A stretch of DNA of 60,681 nt from CAYTZH01 sp964442285 (GTDB lineage Bacteria > Myxococcota_A > UBA9160 > JAFDET01), in the NCBI GenBank assembly GCA_964442285.1, contig CAYTZH010000031.1, positions 1 to 60,681 on the forward strand. The letters run 5' to 3'. Made by a program: the position numbers and the translations under genes. Shown here piece by piece: positions 36,848 through 46,004 of this stretch (positions are counted from its first letter, which is position 1; each line of letters begins with the position of its first letter). The notes beneath the pieces were generated by a model. That model did not search any database. It was not told where the DNA came from and was given only the letters and a program-made list of their open reading frames with translations.

Positions 36848-37533
36848 AGCGGTGTCGACTCGGACTCTCCGGTCGGCGCTGCGGGCGGCGTGGGCGGCTC
36901 CGGCGGCTTGGGCGGCTTGGGCGGCGGCGGCGGCACGAGCAGGGGCGCCAGGCCGGGGATGTCCCCCGCCCGGTCCCAGTCGGTCATGCCCGCGCACCAG
37001 GCCAGGCTCTCCCGAGTCAGCCGCCCCTCTCGGGCGGCCTGGCGCAGCGCGGCCGGTCCGTAGGGCCCCACGCAGAGGCCGTCCTCCACGAAGAACCAAT
37101 CGATGGGCGGCGGGGGCGGCCCATCGGTCGCGGTCGACCCCGCGGGCCCGGCGTCGGCCGGCTCGGGCTCGACGTACTCGGCCTCGTCGGCCGCAGCCCA
37201 GCCCGCATCCTCGCGGGAGCGCGTGCGGCGACGCCGGCTGCGCCAGCCGCGATGGCGACGCCGCGCCCGGCGCCGGGCCTCGCGCAGGCTCTCGCGCACG
37301 TCGTCGGCCTCGTCGAGGACGTCCTCGACGAGATGGCCGACGTCGTCGCTCATGCTCTCGACCACGTCGAAGACCTCCTCGAGCACATTGCGGACCAGGT
37401 TGGAGGCGGGGACCCGGAGGTCCTCGGCGATGCGGCGGATGTCGTCGGCGAGTGCGTCCGACACACGCGTGTGGAGGACGCGCTCCTTGCGCGCGCGGTG
37501 GCGGTGACGATGGCGTTCGTGGGAATCCTTCAT
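36844..37533 (-). CDS. RHH-like DNA-binding plus GYF_2-domain protein
   Basis: A 229-residue modular protein. N-terminal His/Arg-rich tract, then a ribbon-helix-helix-like segment at about 17-60 (RVLHTRVSDALADDIRRIAEDLRVPASNLVRNVLEEVF), an acidic helix (60-85), an Arg-rich basic stretch (85-110), and at about 145-198 a GYF_2-type domain (DWFFVEDGLCVGPYGPAAL, GRLTRESLAWCAGMTDWDRAGDIPGL). The tail is Pro-rich (PPPPPKPPKPPEPP). The combination suggests DNA binding coupled to protein recruitment. Function unknown. A good AAGGAG site precedes the ATG. Confidence 0.72.
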   Translation of the reverse strand: MKDSHERHRHRHRARKERVLHTRVSDALADDIRRIAEDLRVPASNLVRNVLEEVFDVVESMSDDVGHLVEDVLDEADDVRESLREARRRARRRHRGWRSRRRRTRSREDAGWAAADEAEYVEPEPADAGPAGSTATDGPPPPPIDWFFVEDGLCVGPYGPAALRQAAREGRLTRESLAWCAGMTDWDRAGDIPGLAPLLVPPPPPKPPKPPEPPTPPAAPTGESESTPL

Positions 37534-37600
37534 GGGAGGCTCCTTTCGAGCAGCGGGACGCCCCGGGCAAGGCGACCGCGAGATCCAACGCCCGAATCGT

Positions 37601-37633
37601 GACACAACGTGTTTCAACGTCAATGCATGTGTC
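37601..37633. promoter_or_regulatory. Repeat cluster upstream of the RHH-GYF gene (possible operator)
   Basis: GACACA (37601) and TGTGTC (37628-37633) are inverted about 21 bp apart, and CAACGT occurs twice at 10-bp spacing (37605, 37615) between them. RHH proteins bind short repeats at about one helical turn, and this lies 68 bp upstream of an RHH-like gene, so autoregulation is plausible. Confidence 0.35.
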
Positions 37634-37735
37634 CCACTGCAGACCGGCGCCCCCGCGGCCTCGCCGACGGCCCCGCGGGGTCGTTTCGCCGACGGCCCCG
37701 CGGGGTCGAACGGGGCGGGCGGCGGCTCCCTCTGG

Positions 37736-37741
37736 TAGCTT
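37736..37741 (+). promoter_or_regulatory. -10 element for a probably leaderless dehydrogenase mRNA
   Basis: TAGCTT (in GGTAGCTTCTG) lies 7 nt before the GTG at 37749, with no ribosome site between. Just upstream, a GC-rich segment of about 22 bp is directly repeated (from 37668 to about 37711). Confidence 0.45.
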
Positions 37742-37748
37742 CTGCGCC

Positions 37749-38870
37749 GTGCGCGCGGTGGTCATGCGGGATCACAAGCTGGTGGTGGACGAGATCCCTA
37801 CCCCGGAGCCGGGCACCGGTGAGATCCTGGTCCGCACCCTCGCCTGCGGGATCTGCGGCTCCGATCTCCATACCCTCCAGCACGCCGACCGGCTGGCCGA
37901 GGCCGCCGTCGCCTCCGGAGCGCCGGAAGGCTCCCAGTTCGACCCGGCCCGCGACGTGGTCCTGGGCCACGAGTTCTGCGCCGAGGTCGTCTCCCGCGGC
38001 CCCAACACCACCCCCCGCTACAACGAGGGCGACCGGATCGTGGCCATGCCCCTGGTCTTCCGGGGCACCTCGCTGCAGGCCGTCGGCTTCTCGAACGACG
38101 TGCCGGGCGGCTACGCCGAGTACATGGTCCTCTCGGAGCCGATGATGATGCCGGTGCCCGAGGGTCTGGCGCCGGAGCACGCCGCCCTGACCGAGCCCCT
38201 GGCCGTGGGCATCCACGCCGTCGCCAAGGCCCGCATGCAGCCCGGCGACGCCGCACTCGTCGTGGGCTGCGGCTGCGTGGGCCTCGCGGTGATCGCCGCC
38301 CTGCGCATGGCGGGCGTCGAGACCATCGTCGCCTCGGACTTCTCGTCGGTGCGGCGCGCCGTGGCCGAGCGGCTCGGGGCCCGGGGGGTCGTCGACGCCC
38401 GGGAGCGGGACGCCTTCGAGGCCATGGCGGAGACGCAGCGGGGCGGCCGACTCGTGGTGTTCGAGAACGTGGGCGTGCCGGGGATGCTGCAGGACATCAT
38501 CCGCAAGGCGCCGCGCGGGACGCACGTGGTGGTGGCCGGGGTCTGCATGGAGGACGATGCCATCCAGCCGGCCATCGCCATCAACAAGGAGCTCTCCTTC
38601 CAGTTCGTCCTGGGCTGGACGCCCGAGGAGTTCGCCCGGGCGCTGAAGGCGATCGGAGACGGGGAGCTCGACTGCGACGCCCTGGTCACCGGGCGCGTGG
38701 GCCTCGACGAGGTGCCCGGCGCCTTCGACGCGCTCGCGCGACCCGACGGCCACGCGAAGATCGTCGTCGAGCCGTGGCGGCAAGAGCCCTGGCGACCCGC
38801 CGCGGGCCGCGTGGACGAGACCGTGACCGACGTGGACGAGACCGTGACCGACGTGGACGAGGCGTCGTGA
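37749..38870 (+). CDS. Zinc-dependent medium-chain alcohol dehydrogenase-family protein
   Basis: A 373-residue MDR oxidoreductase. CGICGSDLHTL and LGHEFCAEV supply the catalytic-zinc ligands; ALVVGCGCVGLAVIAALRMAG is the nucleotide-binding motif (GxGxxG with Cys inserted). The four-cysteine structural-zinc lobe is missing. Substrate unknown. The C-terminus ends in two in-frame heptapeptide repeats (VDETVTD) and a truncated third, produced by a tandem DNA repeat that runs through the stop codon into the gpmI start. Confidence 0.88.
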   Translation: MRAVVMRDHKLVVDEIPTPEPGTGEILVRTLACGICGSDLHTLQHADRLAEAAVASGAPEGSQFDPARDVVLGHEFCAEVVSRGPNTTPRYNEGDRIVAMPLVFRGTSLQAVGFSNDVPGGYAEYMVLSEPMMMPVPEGLAPEHAALTEPLAVGIHAVAKARMQPGDAALVVGCGCVGLAVIAALRMAGVETIVASDFSSVRRAVAERLGARGVVDARERDAFEAMAETQRGGRLVVFENVGVPGMLQDIIRKAPRGTHVVVAGVCMEDDAIQPAIAINKELSFQFVLGWTPEEFARALKAIGDGELDCDALVTGRVGLDEVPGAFDALARPDGHAKIVVEPWRQEPWRPAAGRVDETVTDVDETVTDVDEAS

Positions 38871-38889
38871 CCGACGTGGACGAGGCGTC

Positions 38890-38898
<9 letters not shown>
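38811..38898 (+). repeat. 21/23-bp tandem repeat across the dehydrogenase-gpmI junction
   Basis: Four related units: two of 21 bp (38811-38831, 38832-38852) in frame with the dehydrogenase, and two of 23 bp (38853-38875, 38876-38898). Each 23-bp unit contains the GTGA stop-start. The dehydrogenase TGA (38868-38870) overlaps a GTG at 38867, whose eight-codon micro-ORF (MTDVDEAS) ends on the TGA at 38891-38893, which overlaps the gpmI GTG at 38890. The 23-bp length is 3n+2, as in the array at 24536-24608. Confidence 0.85.
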
Positions 38899-40545
<1,647 letters not shown>

Positions 40546-40553
40546 AGGCACCG

Positions 40554-41648
40554 GTGGCGGTCGCCGAAGAGGGTCCCGTGCGGTGCATCCAGCTTCCCGC
40601 CGGCTCCCCCCGTGAGCTCGGCCGCGCCTTCGGCGAGGCCTGCGACGAGGCCGCCCGCGCCCTCTACGCCCGCCGGGTCGCCAACGCCCTGGAGCAGGCG
40701 CGGCGCTTCGGCGGCCGCGACGTCTCGGAGGGCCAGCTGCTGGAGCTGGCGGCGGCCTGCCTCGACGCCTGCGACGCCTTCGACCCCGCCGGCACCGACG
40801 AGCTGCGCGGGATCGCCGACACCACCGGGCTGTCGGCGGCGCAGCTGCTGGCGAGCGGCGGCCTGACGGATCTGCGCGACGCCCTGGCCTGGGGCGGCCC
40901 CCCGGAGGTGGACGGCGGCTGCACCGCCGCCGTGGTCCAGCGGGACGCGAGCGCCGACGCGCGCCTGTGGTGCGCCCAGACCTGGGATCTCGGGACCGAC
41001 AACCTGCCCTACGTGGTCGCGGTGCATCGCCGGCCCCGCGACGCGCCGGCCACCTGGTGCGTGACCACCGCCGGCTGTCTCTCGCTCATGGGTGTGAACG
41101 AGTGCGGCCTGGCCGTGGGCACCACCAACCTGCGCACCCGCGACGCGCGCGCGGGCGTGCCCTACCTCCACCTCCTGCACCGCGCGCTGGCCTGCGAGCG
41201 CCTCGAGGACGCCGTCGAGCGGGTCGTCGCCGCCCCCCGGGCCGGGGGCCACGCCTACTGGCTCGCCGATCCCGAGGGCGCCTGCAGCGTGCTCGAGTGC
41301 GGGGCCACGCGACACGTGCGGGAGGACGTGGCCTCGGGCTTCCGGGTGCAGACCAACCACGTCCGGGCCGAGGCCCTGAAGCCCCTGGAGGCCGACACGC
41401 CCGCCGACTCCTCCCGCGCGCGCTTCGCCCGGATGAGTGCGCTGCTCGAGGGCGCCCGGGGCCAGGTGGACGGAGACCGCCTCCGCCAGTTCCTGGCGGA
41501 CGCCGAAGGCGGCCCCCTGGCGATCTGCCGTCGCGACTTCGACGGCATCACGAGCAATGCGGCGCTGGTGCTCTGTGCCGACACCGGCGAGGCGCGCGTG
41601 TGCCACGGCCCGCCGTGTCAGGCGACCTGGGCGGACCTGCGGGCGTAG
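40554..41648 (+). CDS. C45-family autoproteolytic acyltransferase/hydrolase
   Basis: A 364-residue Ntn-fold protein of the acyl-CoA:6-aminopenicillanic acid acyltransferase-like (C45) group. The likely self-cleavage site and nucleophile is Cys123 in DGGCTAAVV; WDLGTD, NECGLAVGTTNLR, GVPYLHLLHRAL and QTNHVRAEALKPL are matching segments. Substrate unknown: amide or peptide hydrolysis is a safer guess than antibiotic synthesis. GTG start 8 bp after gpmI, so probably co-transcribed. Confidence 0.85.
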   Translation: MAVAEEGPVRCIQLPAGSPRELGRAFGEACDEAARALYARRVANALEQARRFGGRDVSEGQLLELAAACLDACDAFDPAGTDELRGIADTTGLSAAQLLASGGLTDLRDALAWGGPPEVDGGCTAAVVQRDASADARLWCAQTWDLGTDNLPYVVAVHRRPRDAPATWCVTTAGCLSLMGVNECGLAVGTTNLRTRDARAGVPYLHLLHRALACERLEDAVERVVAAPRAGGHAYWLADPEGACSVLECGATRHVREDVASGFRVQTNHVRAEALKPLEADTPADSSRARFARMSALLEGARGQVDGDRLRQFLADAEGGPLAICRRDFDGITSNAALVLCADTGEARVCHGPPCQATWADLRA

Positions 41649-41662
41649 CCGCCCCGGGGCGG
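41649..41662. terminator. GC palindrome between convergent C45 and CobW genes
   Basis: CCGCCCCGGGGCGG is a perfect 14-bp palindrome starting right after the C45-hydrolase stop. It could fold as a short hairpin (5-bp stem, 4-nt loop). No T-tract follows, so termination is uncertain. Confidence 0.35.
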
Positions 41663-41688
41663 ATCCGGCGCGGGTCGGGCCCGGACGG

Positions 41689-43062
41689 CTAGCGGCGGAT
41701 GACGATGCGGGTGACGGCCTTCACGTTGGCGCAGGCGCTGGGGGCGTCGGCGACGCCGGGCGGGATCAGCAGCCGGAATGGCCCGCCCTTGGACTCTTCC
41801 ACGGGCTGGCCCTCCAAGGAGTGGAGGAGCACGCCCTCGCCCAGGGCGCGGAGGGGCACCGGCTCGCTGGCGAAGCCGTCGGCGGCACACACGATGGCGT
41901 GACCTTCCGGGGGTGCATCCACCGCGTCCAGCAGCGCGCGTACCCGGGCCGCGGACCCGGCCCGCTTGGACACCAGGGTCGAGACGTCGGCGACCGGGTC
42001 GGGCAGCGACTGGAGCCGCGCGCGGTCGAACAGGGCCACGCGGCCGTCGGGCAGCGCCACCTCGATCTCCCGGGCGCGCGCCCGCAGCTCCGCGGGCCCG
42101 ACCCGAGCCCCGTCGAGCCAGGTCTGCGCCAGCTCCAGGGGACCGGCCTCCTCCGTGCGGAAGATGGCGTCGGCCCGGCTGTCCCGGCGCCAGGCGCTCG
42201 GTCGCTCGTGGGGCGTGCCACCGGCGAACTCCATCTGGAAGACGCCCTCCCGGGTGCGGAAGACGCCCTTGAAGCGCGCCAGGGGCGCGCCGGCCAGCCC
42301 CTCGCCCAGGCGGAGGACGGCGCGGCCCAGCTTCTCGCGGTCGAACACCTCCTCGGACGCCCAGCGCCAGGAACGCACGAGCCAGCCGTCGGTCGAGTTC
42401 CCCTCGTGGGTGTGGCCCTCGTGGGCGTGGGCGTGACCCGACGCCGCGGGCTCGGACAGCCTTGGCCCCTCCCCGCTCGGCCACTGCAGCAGCTCCGGCG
42501 GGATCCGACCGTGGCGGGTCCGGTGGACCGCCAGCGGCGCCGGCCAACGCTCGCCGGCCCAGGCATCGAAGCGCGCGAGGTGCTCCTCGTCGCACAGGTC
42601 CGTGTGATTCGCGACCAGCACGTCGGCGATCTCCGCCTGCTCTTCCAGCAGCGCGCGCTCCGCCGGCTCGCCGCGGTCGAGGCGCCGCGGATCGACCAGG
42701 ACCACCACCGGGGCCACCTCCACCGCGTCGCGGTGCGGGCCCCGGCGCAGGGTGTCCACCAGGTCCTGGGGTCGGGCGAGGCCGGTGGGCTCCACCAGCA
42801 GGCGGTCCGGGCCCTGCTCCAGCACGGCGCCCAGGGCGTCCAGGAAGCCCTCGGGTGCGGTGCAGCAGACGCAGCCGCCGGGGATGTTGAGGATCTGGAA
42901 GGGGGCCCCGACGCTGAGCGCCGCCTCGTCGAAGCCCGCCTCGCCGAAGTCGTTCACGATGACGGCGACCCGCTCGCCCTCGCGCGCATCGAGCTGGGCG
43001 CGGATCGCGGACGTCTTTCCGGAGCCGAGGAAGCCGGCGACGATGTGGACGGGAACGGCCAA
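41689..43062 (-). CDS. CobW/COG0523-family GTPase with C-terminal extra domain
   Basis: A G3E GTPase that acts as a metal chaperone. N-terminal Walker A GFLGSGKT, the metal-binding GGCVCCT, LLVEPTGLARPQDLV and NHTDL for guanine. A His-rich insert (HAHAHEGHTHEG) and a CobW C-terminal domain (LARFKGVFRTREGVFQMEF) follow. The last about 100 residues are extra: GEGVLLHSLEGQPVEE, GGPFRLLIPPGV and CANVKAVTRI resemble the end of the sulfite-oxidase-fold molybdopterin domain. The TTG at 43062 gives 457 residues; a CTG at 43071 would overlap the map stop as CTGA, mimicking other junctions. Confidence 0.85.
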   Translation of the reverse strand: MAVPVHIVAGFLGSGKTSAIRAQLDAREGERVAVIVNDFGEAGFDEAALSVGAPFQILNIPGGCVCCTAPEGFLDALGAVLEQGPDRLLVEPTGLARPQDLVDTLRRGPHRDAVEVAPVVVLVDPRRLDRGEPAERALLEEQAEIADVLVANHTDLCDEEHLARFDAWAGERWPAPLAVHRTRHGRIPPELLQWPSGEGPRLSEPAASGHAHAHEGHTHEGNSTDGWLVRSWRWASEEVFDREKLGRAVLRLGEGLAGAPLARFKGVFRTREGVFQMEFAGGTPHERPSAWRRDSRADAIFRTEEAGPLELAQTWLDGARVGPAELRARAREIEVALPDGRVALFDRARLQSLPDPVADVSTLVSKRAGSAARVRALLDAVDAPPEGHAIVCAADGFASEPVPLRALGEGVLLHSLEGQPVEESKGGPFRLLIPPGVADAPSACANVKAVTRIVIRR

Positions 43063-43067
43063 GGCGC

Positions 43068-43898
43068 TCAGTCGATCCAGCCCGTGGGGCTCCAGCGCCC
43101 GGGAGGCTCCCAGGCCCCGGTGTCGTTCTGCACGGTGAGGACGCGGTAGCCGTCCTCGGTGACGGCGATCGTGTGCTCGTACTGGGCCGAGAGGGAGCCG
43201 TCGGCGGTGACGGCAGTCCAGTCGTCGTCGAGGACCTCGGTCTGCCAGGCGCCGGCGTTGATCATGGGCTCGACCGTGAAGGTCATGCCGGCGAGCAGCC
43301 GCCGGCCCTTGCCGGCCTTGCCGTAGTGGGGGATCTCCGGGGCCTCGTGGAAGCCGCGGCCGATGCCGTGACCCACGAAGTCGCGCACCACCGAGTAGCC
43401 GGCGGGCTCGACGGTGGCCTGGATGGCGGCGCCGATGTCGCCGATGCGGGCGCCCGGGCGGACCACGTCGATGCCCCGGCGCTGGCACTCCAGGGTGTGC
43501 TCGAGCAGCCGCCGCGCCTCCGGGCTCACCTCGCCCACCGGGATGGTGGTGGCGGTGTCCCCGTGGTAGCCCTCGACGATCAGGGTCACGTCCACCCCGA
43601 TGATGTCGCCCTCCGCCAGCTTCCGGGGCCCCGGGATGCCGTGGCAGACCACCTCGTTCACGGAGGTGCAGATGCTCTTCGGAAAGCCCCGGTAGTCCAG
43701 GGGCGCCGGCGTCACGCCGTGCTTGCGGGCGAACTGCATCTGGAGATCGTGGATCTCCTCGGTGGTCATCCCCGGGGCCACCTGGCGCACGATCCAGGCC
43801 AGGCACTCGGCCGCGAGCCGGCCCGCGGCCGCCATGTCGGCGAGCTGGCTCGGGTTCTTCAGGGTGACGTCGGGTCGCCGGGCTTGCTTGAGCATCAT
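43068..43898 (-). CDS. map: Methionine aminopeptidase, type I
   Basis: Map removes initiator methionine from nascent proteins. The 276-residue enzyme has all five metal ligands in order: Asp in GVDVTLI, Asp in GDTATTIPV, His in GHGIGRGFHE, Glu in TVEPMI and Glu in SAQYEHTI. CTSVNEVVCHGIP is typical. Tandem ATGs at 43898 and 43895; a -10 element 8 nt upstream suggests a leaderless mRNA. Divergent from thrS. Confidence 0.95.
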   Translation of the reverse strand: MMLKQARRPDVTLKNPSQLADMAAAGRLAAECLAWIVRQVAPGMTTEEIHDLQMQFARKHGVTPAPLDYRGFPKSICTSVNEVVCHGIPGPRKLAEGDIIGVDVTLIVEGYHGDTATTIPVGEVSPEARRLLEHTLECQRRGIDVVRPGARIGDIGAAIQATVEPAGYSVVRDFVGHGIGRGFHEAPEIPHYGKAGKGRRLLAGMTFTVEPMINAGAWQTEVLDDDWTAVTADGSLSAQYEHTIAVTEDGYRVLTVQNDTGAWEPPGRWSPTGWID

Positions 43899-43906
43899 CC
43901 TGGCCG

Positions 43907-43912
43907 ATAATG
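43907..43912 (-). promoter_or_regulatory. -10 element for a probably leaderless map mRNA
   Basis: On the minus strand CATTAT (within TACATTAT) is followed after 8 nt by the first ATG of map. It is the best -10-like sequence in the 101-bp divergent region with thrS. Confidence 0.45.
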
Positions 43913-43999
43913 TAGCGCCCAAGGCCTCCGGCGGGTGGTAGCCGTCGGAGGTCCTCATGCGAGGACGGACCGTAGCCGTCCCGCGAAGGAGACATCGAC

Positions 44000-45994
44000 G
44001 TGGACGTCACGCTGCCCGACGGCAGCGCGCGCAGCCTGCAAGCGGGTGCGAGCGCTGCGGATCTCGCCTCCCAGATCGGACCCGGACTCGCCAAGGCCGC
44101 CGTCGCGGCCGTGGTGGACGGACGGGTCCAGGACCTCTCCCGGCCGCTCCACGACGGGGCCCGGGTGGCCCTGCTCACCCGCAAGGACCCGGAGGCCCTC
44201 GAGGTGCTGCGCCACTCGGCGGCCCACCTCATGGCCGACGCCATCCTGCGGGTGCACCCGAAGGCCCAGCTGACCATCGGCCCGGTGGTGGAGGACGGCT
44301 TCTACTACGACCTCTACCTGCCCGAGGGCACGATCACGCCGGAGGACTTCCCCGCCATCGAGGCCGAGATGGCCCGGCTGGCGAAGGAGGCCCTGCCCTT
44401 CGAGCGCTGCGCGGTCCGCGACAAGGAGTCCGACGAGGCCTTCGCCCGCTACCGCGCCATCGACGGCGGCCACAACCGCTTCAAGGCGGAGATCGTGGGC
44501 GACATCGAGCAGCGCGGGGACGAGATCACCCTCTACCGCCACGGCGAGTTCGTGGACCTGTGCCGGGGCCCCCACGTCCCCCACACGGGCTGGCTCAAGC
44601 ACGTCAAGCTGACCAGCGTCTCGGGCGCCTACTGGCGCGCCGACCCGGAGCGGGAGCAGCTGGTCCGCGTCTATGGGACCGCCTTCTTCAGCAAGGAGGA
44701 CCTGAAGGAGCACCTGCGCCTCCTGGAGGAGGCGCGCAAGCGCGACCACCGGGTCCTGGGCGAGCAGCTCGACCTCTTCCACTTCGAGGAGGAGGCGCCG
44801 GGCTTCCCGTTCTTCCACCCGAAGGGCGCGCAGCTGTTCACGATCCTCGTGGACACCATGCGGGGGCTGCTCTCCCGCCGGGGCTACCACGAGCTGAGGA
44901 CCCCGCTGGTCCTCTCCGAGAAGCTCTGGCACGTCTCGGGCCACTACGAGAACTACCTGGAGAACATGTTCTTCACCAAGCTCAAGCTGCGGGACGAGCG
45001 GGAGCCCGAGCGGGTCCACGACAACGTGGAAGAGCACCGGCCCATGGCGGTGAAGCCCATGAACTGCCCGGGCCACGTCCTCGTGTACAGCCACCGCAAC
45101 CACAGCCACAACGAGTTCCCGCTGCGCTACCAGGAGATGGGCCTGGTGCACCGGCGGGAGCTTTCGGGCGTGCGCCACGGCCTGTTCCGGGTGCAGGCCT
45201 TCACCCAGGACGACGCCCACCATTTCTGCACGCCGGAGCAGATCGCGGGCGAGATCGCCATGCTCATCGACTTCTTCCAGGAGGTCTACGGCTACTTCGG
45301 CCTCGACGACGTGCGCGTGGAGCTCTCCACCCGGCCCGAGAAGCGGGTGGGCAGCGAGGCGATCTGGGACCAGGCCGAGCAGGCCCTGCGCGAGGCCCTC
45401 GACGCCGCCGGCATGCCCTACCAGGTCAATCCGGGCGACGGCGCCTTCTACGGCCCGAAGATCGACTTCCACATCCGCGACGTGCTCAAGCGCTCGTGGC
45501 AGTGCGGCACGATCCAGCTCGACTTCTCCATGCCCGAGCGGTTCGGCTGCGCCTACATCGGGGCCGACGGCCAGAAACACGTGCCGGTGATGATCCATCG
45601 GGCCTGCTACGGCAGCGTCGAGCGCTTCCTGGGCATCCTGATCGAGCACTACGCCGGGCGCTTCCCCACCTGGCTGGCGCCGGTGCAGGTGCTGGTGCTG
45701 CCGGTGAGCGAGCGCTTCGTCGGCTACGCCCGGGAGGTGCACGAGGCCCTGCTCGACGCCGGGCTGCGCGCAGAGGTGAACCTCAAGGACGACCGGGTCG
45801 GCTACAAGATCCGCGAGGCCAGCCTGCAGAAGATCCCCTACGTGATCGTCGTGGGCGAGAAGGAGACCGCATCGCGGACCGTCAACGTGCGGTCCCGGGA
45901 CGAGGATCAGCTCGGCGAGATGGAGATCGGCGGCTTCCTGGAGCGGATCGCGCCGGAGCGGGAGCCCCTGGCGCGCGGCCCGGCGAAATCCTAG
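44000..45994 (+). CDS. thrS: Threonyl-tRNA synthetase
   Basis: The 664-residue class II enzyme has an N-terminal TGS domain (VTLPDGSARSLQAG), the editing domain (LTIGPVVEDGFYYDL, HVPHTGWLKHVKL), catalytic MNCPGHVLVY with the zinc Cys, RYQEMGLVHRRELSG, and the C-terminal anticodon domain (APVQVLVLPVSE). Length is normal. GTG start is preceded by AAGGAG. No T-box leader is visible in the 100 bp upstream. Confidence 0.97.
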   Translation: MDVTLPDGSARSLQAGASAADLASQIGPGLAKAAVAAVVDGRVQDLSRPLHDGARVALLTRKDPEALEVLRHSAAHLMADAILRVHPKAQLTIGPVVEDGFYYDLYLPEGTITPEDFPAIEAEMARLAKEALPFERCAVRDKESDEAFARYRAIDGGHNRFKAEIVGDIEQRGDEITLYRHGEFVDLCRGPHVPHTGWLKHVKLTSVSGAYWRADPEREQLVRVYGTAFFSKEDLKEHLRLLEEARKRDHRVLGEQLDLFHFEEEAPGFPFFHPKGAQLFTILVDTMRGLLSRRGYHELRTPLVLSEKLWHVSGHYENYLENMFFTKLKLRDEREPERVHDNVEEHRPMAVKPMNCPGHVLVYSHRNHSHNEFPLRYQEMGLVHRRELSGVRHGLFRVQAFTQDDAHHFCTPEQIAGEIAMLIDFFQEVYGYFGLDDVRVELSTRPEKRVGSEAIWDQAEQALREALDAAGMPYQVNPGDGAFYGPKIDFHIRDVLKRSWQCGTIQLDFSMPERFGCAYIGADGQKHVPVMIHRACYGSVERFLGILIEHYAGRFPTWLAPVQVLVLPVSERFVGYAREVHEALLDAGLRAEVNLKDDRVGYKIREASLQKIPYVIVVGEKETASRTVNVRSRDEDQLGEMEIGGFLERIAPEREPLARGPAKS

Positions 45995-46004
45995 CCGGCC
46001 GCGC

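Noticed and set aside
35478..37748. Long plus-strand frame continuous with the dehydrogenase
   Set aside because: The part before 37749 is an off-frame shadow of selD and antisense to the RHH-GYF gene; dehydrogenase homology begins at the GTG.
40554..41648. Penicillin acyltransferase or antibiotic biosynthesis
   Set aside because: Only the C45 fold and nucleophile Cys are evident; no biosynthetic cluster surrounds it.
43899..43999. T-box leader upstream of thrS
   Set aside because: Too short, and no T-box sequence or terminator/antiterminator pair is visible.
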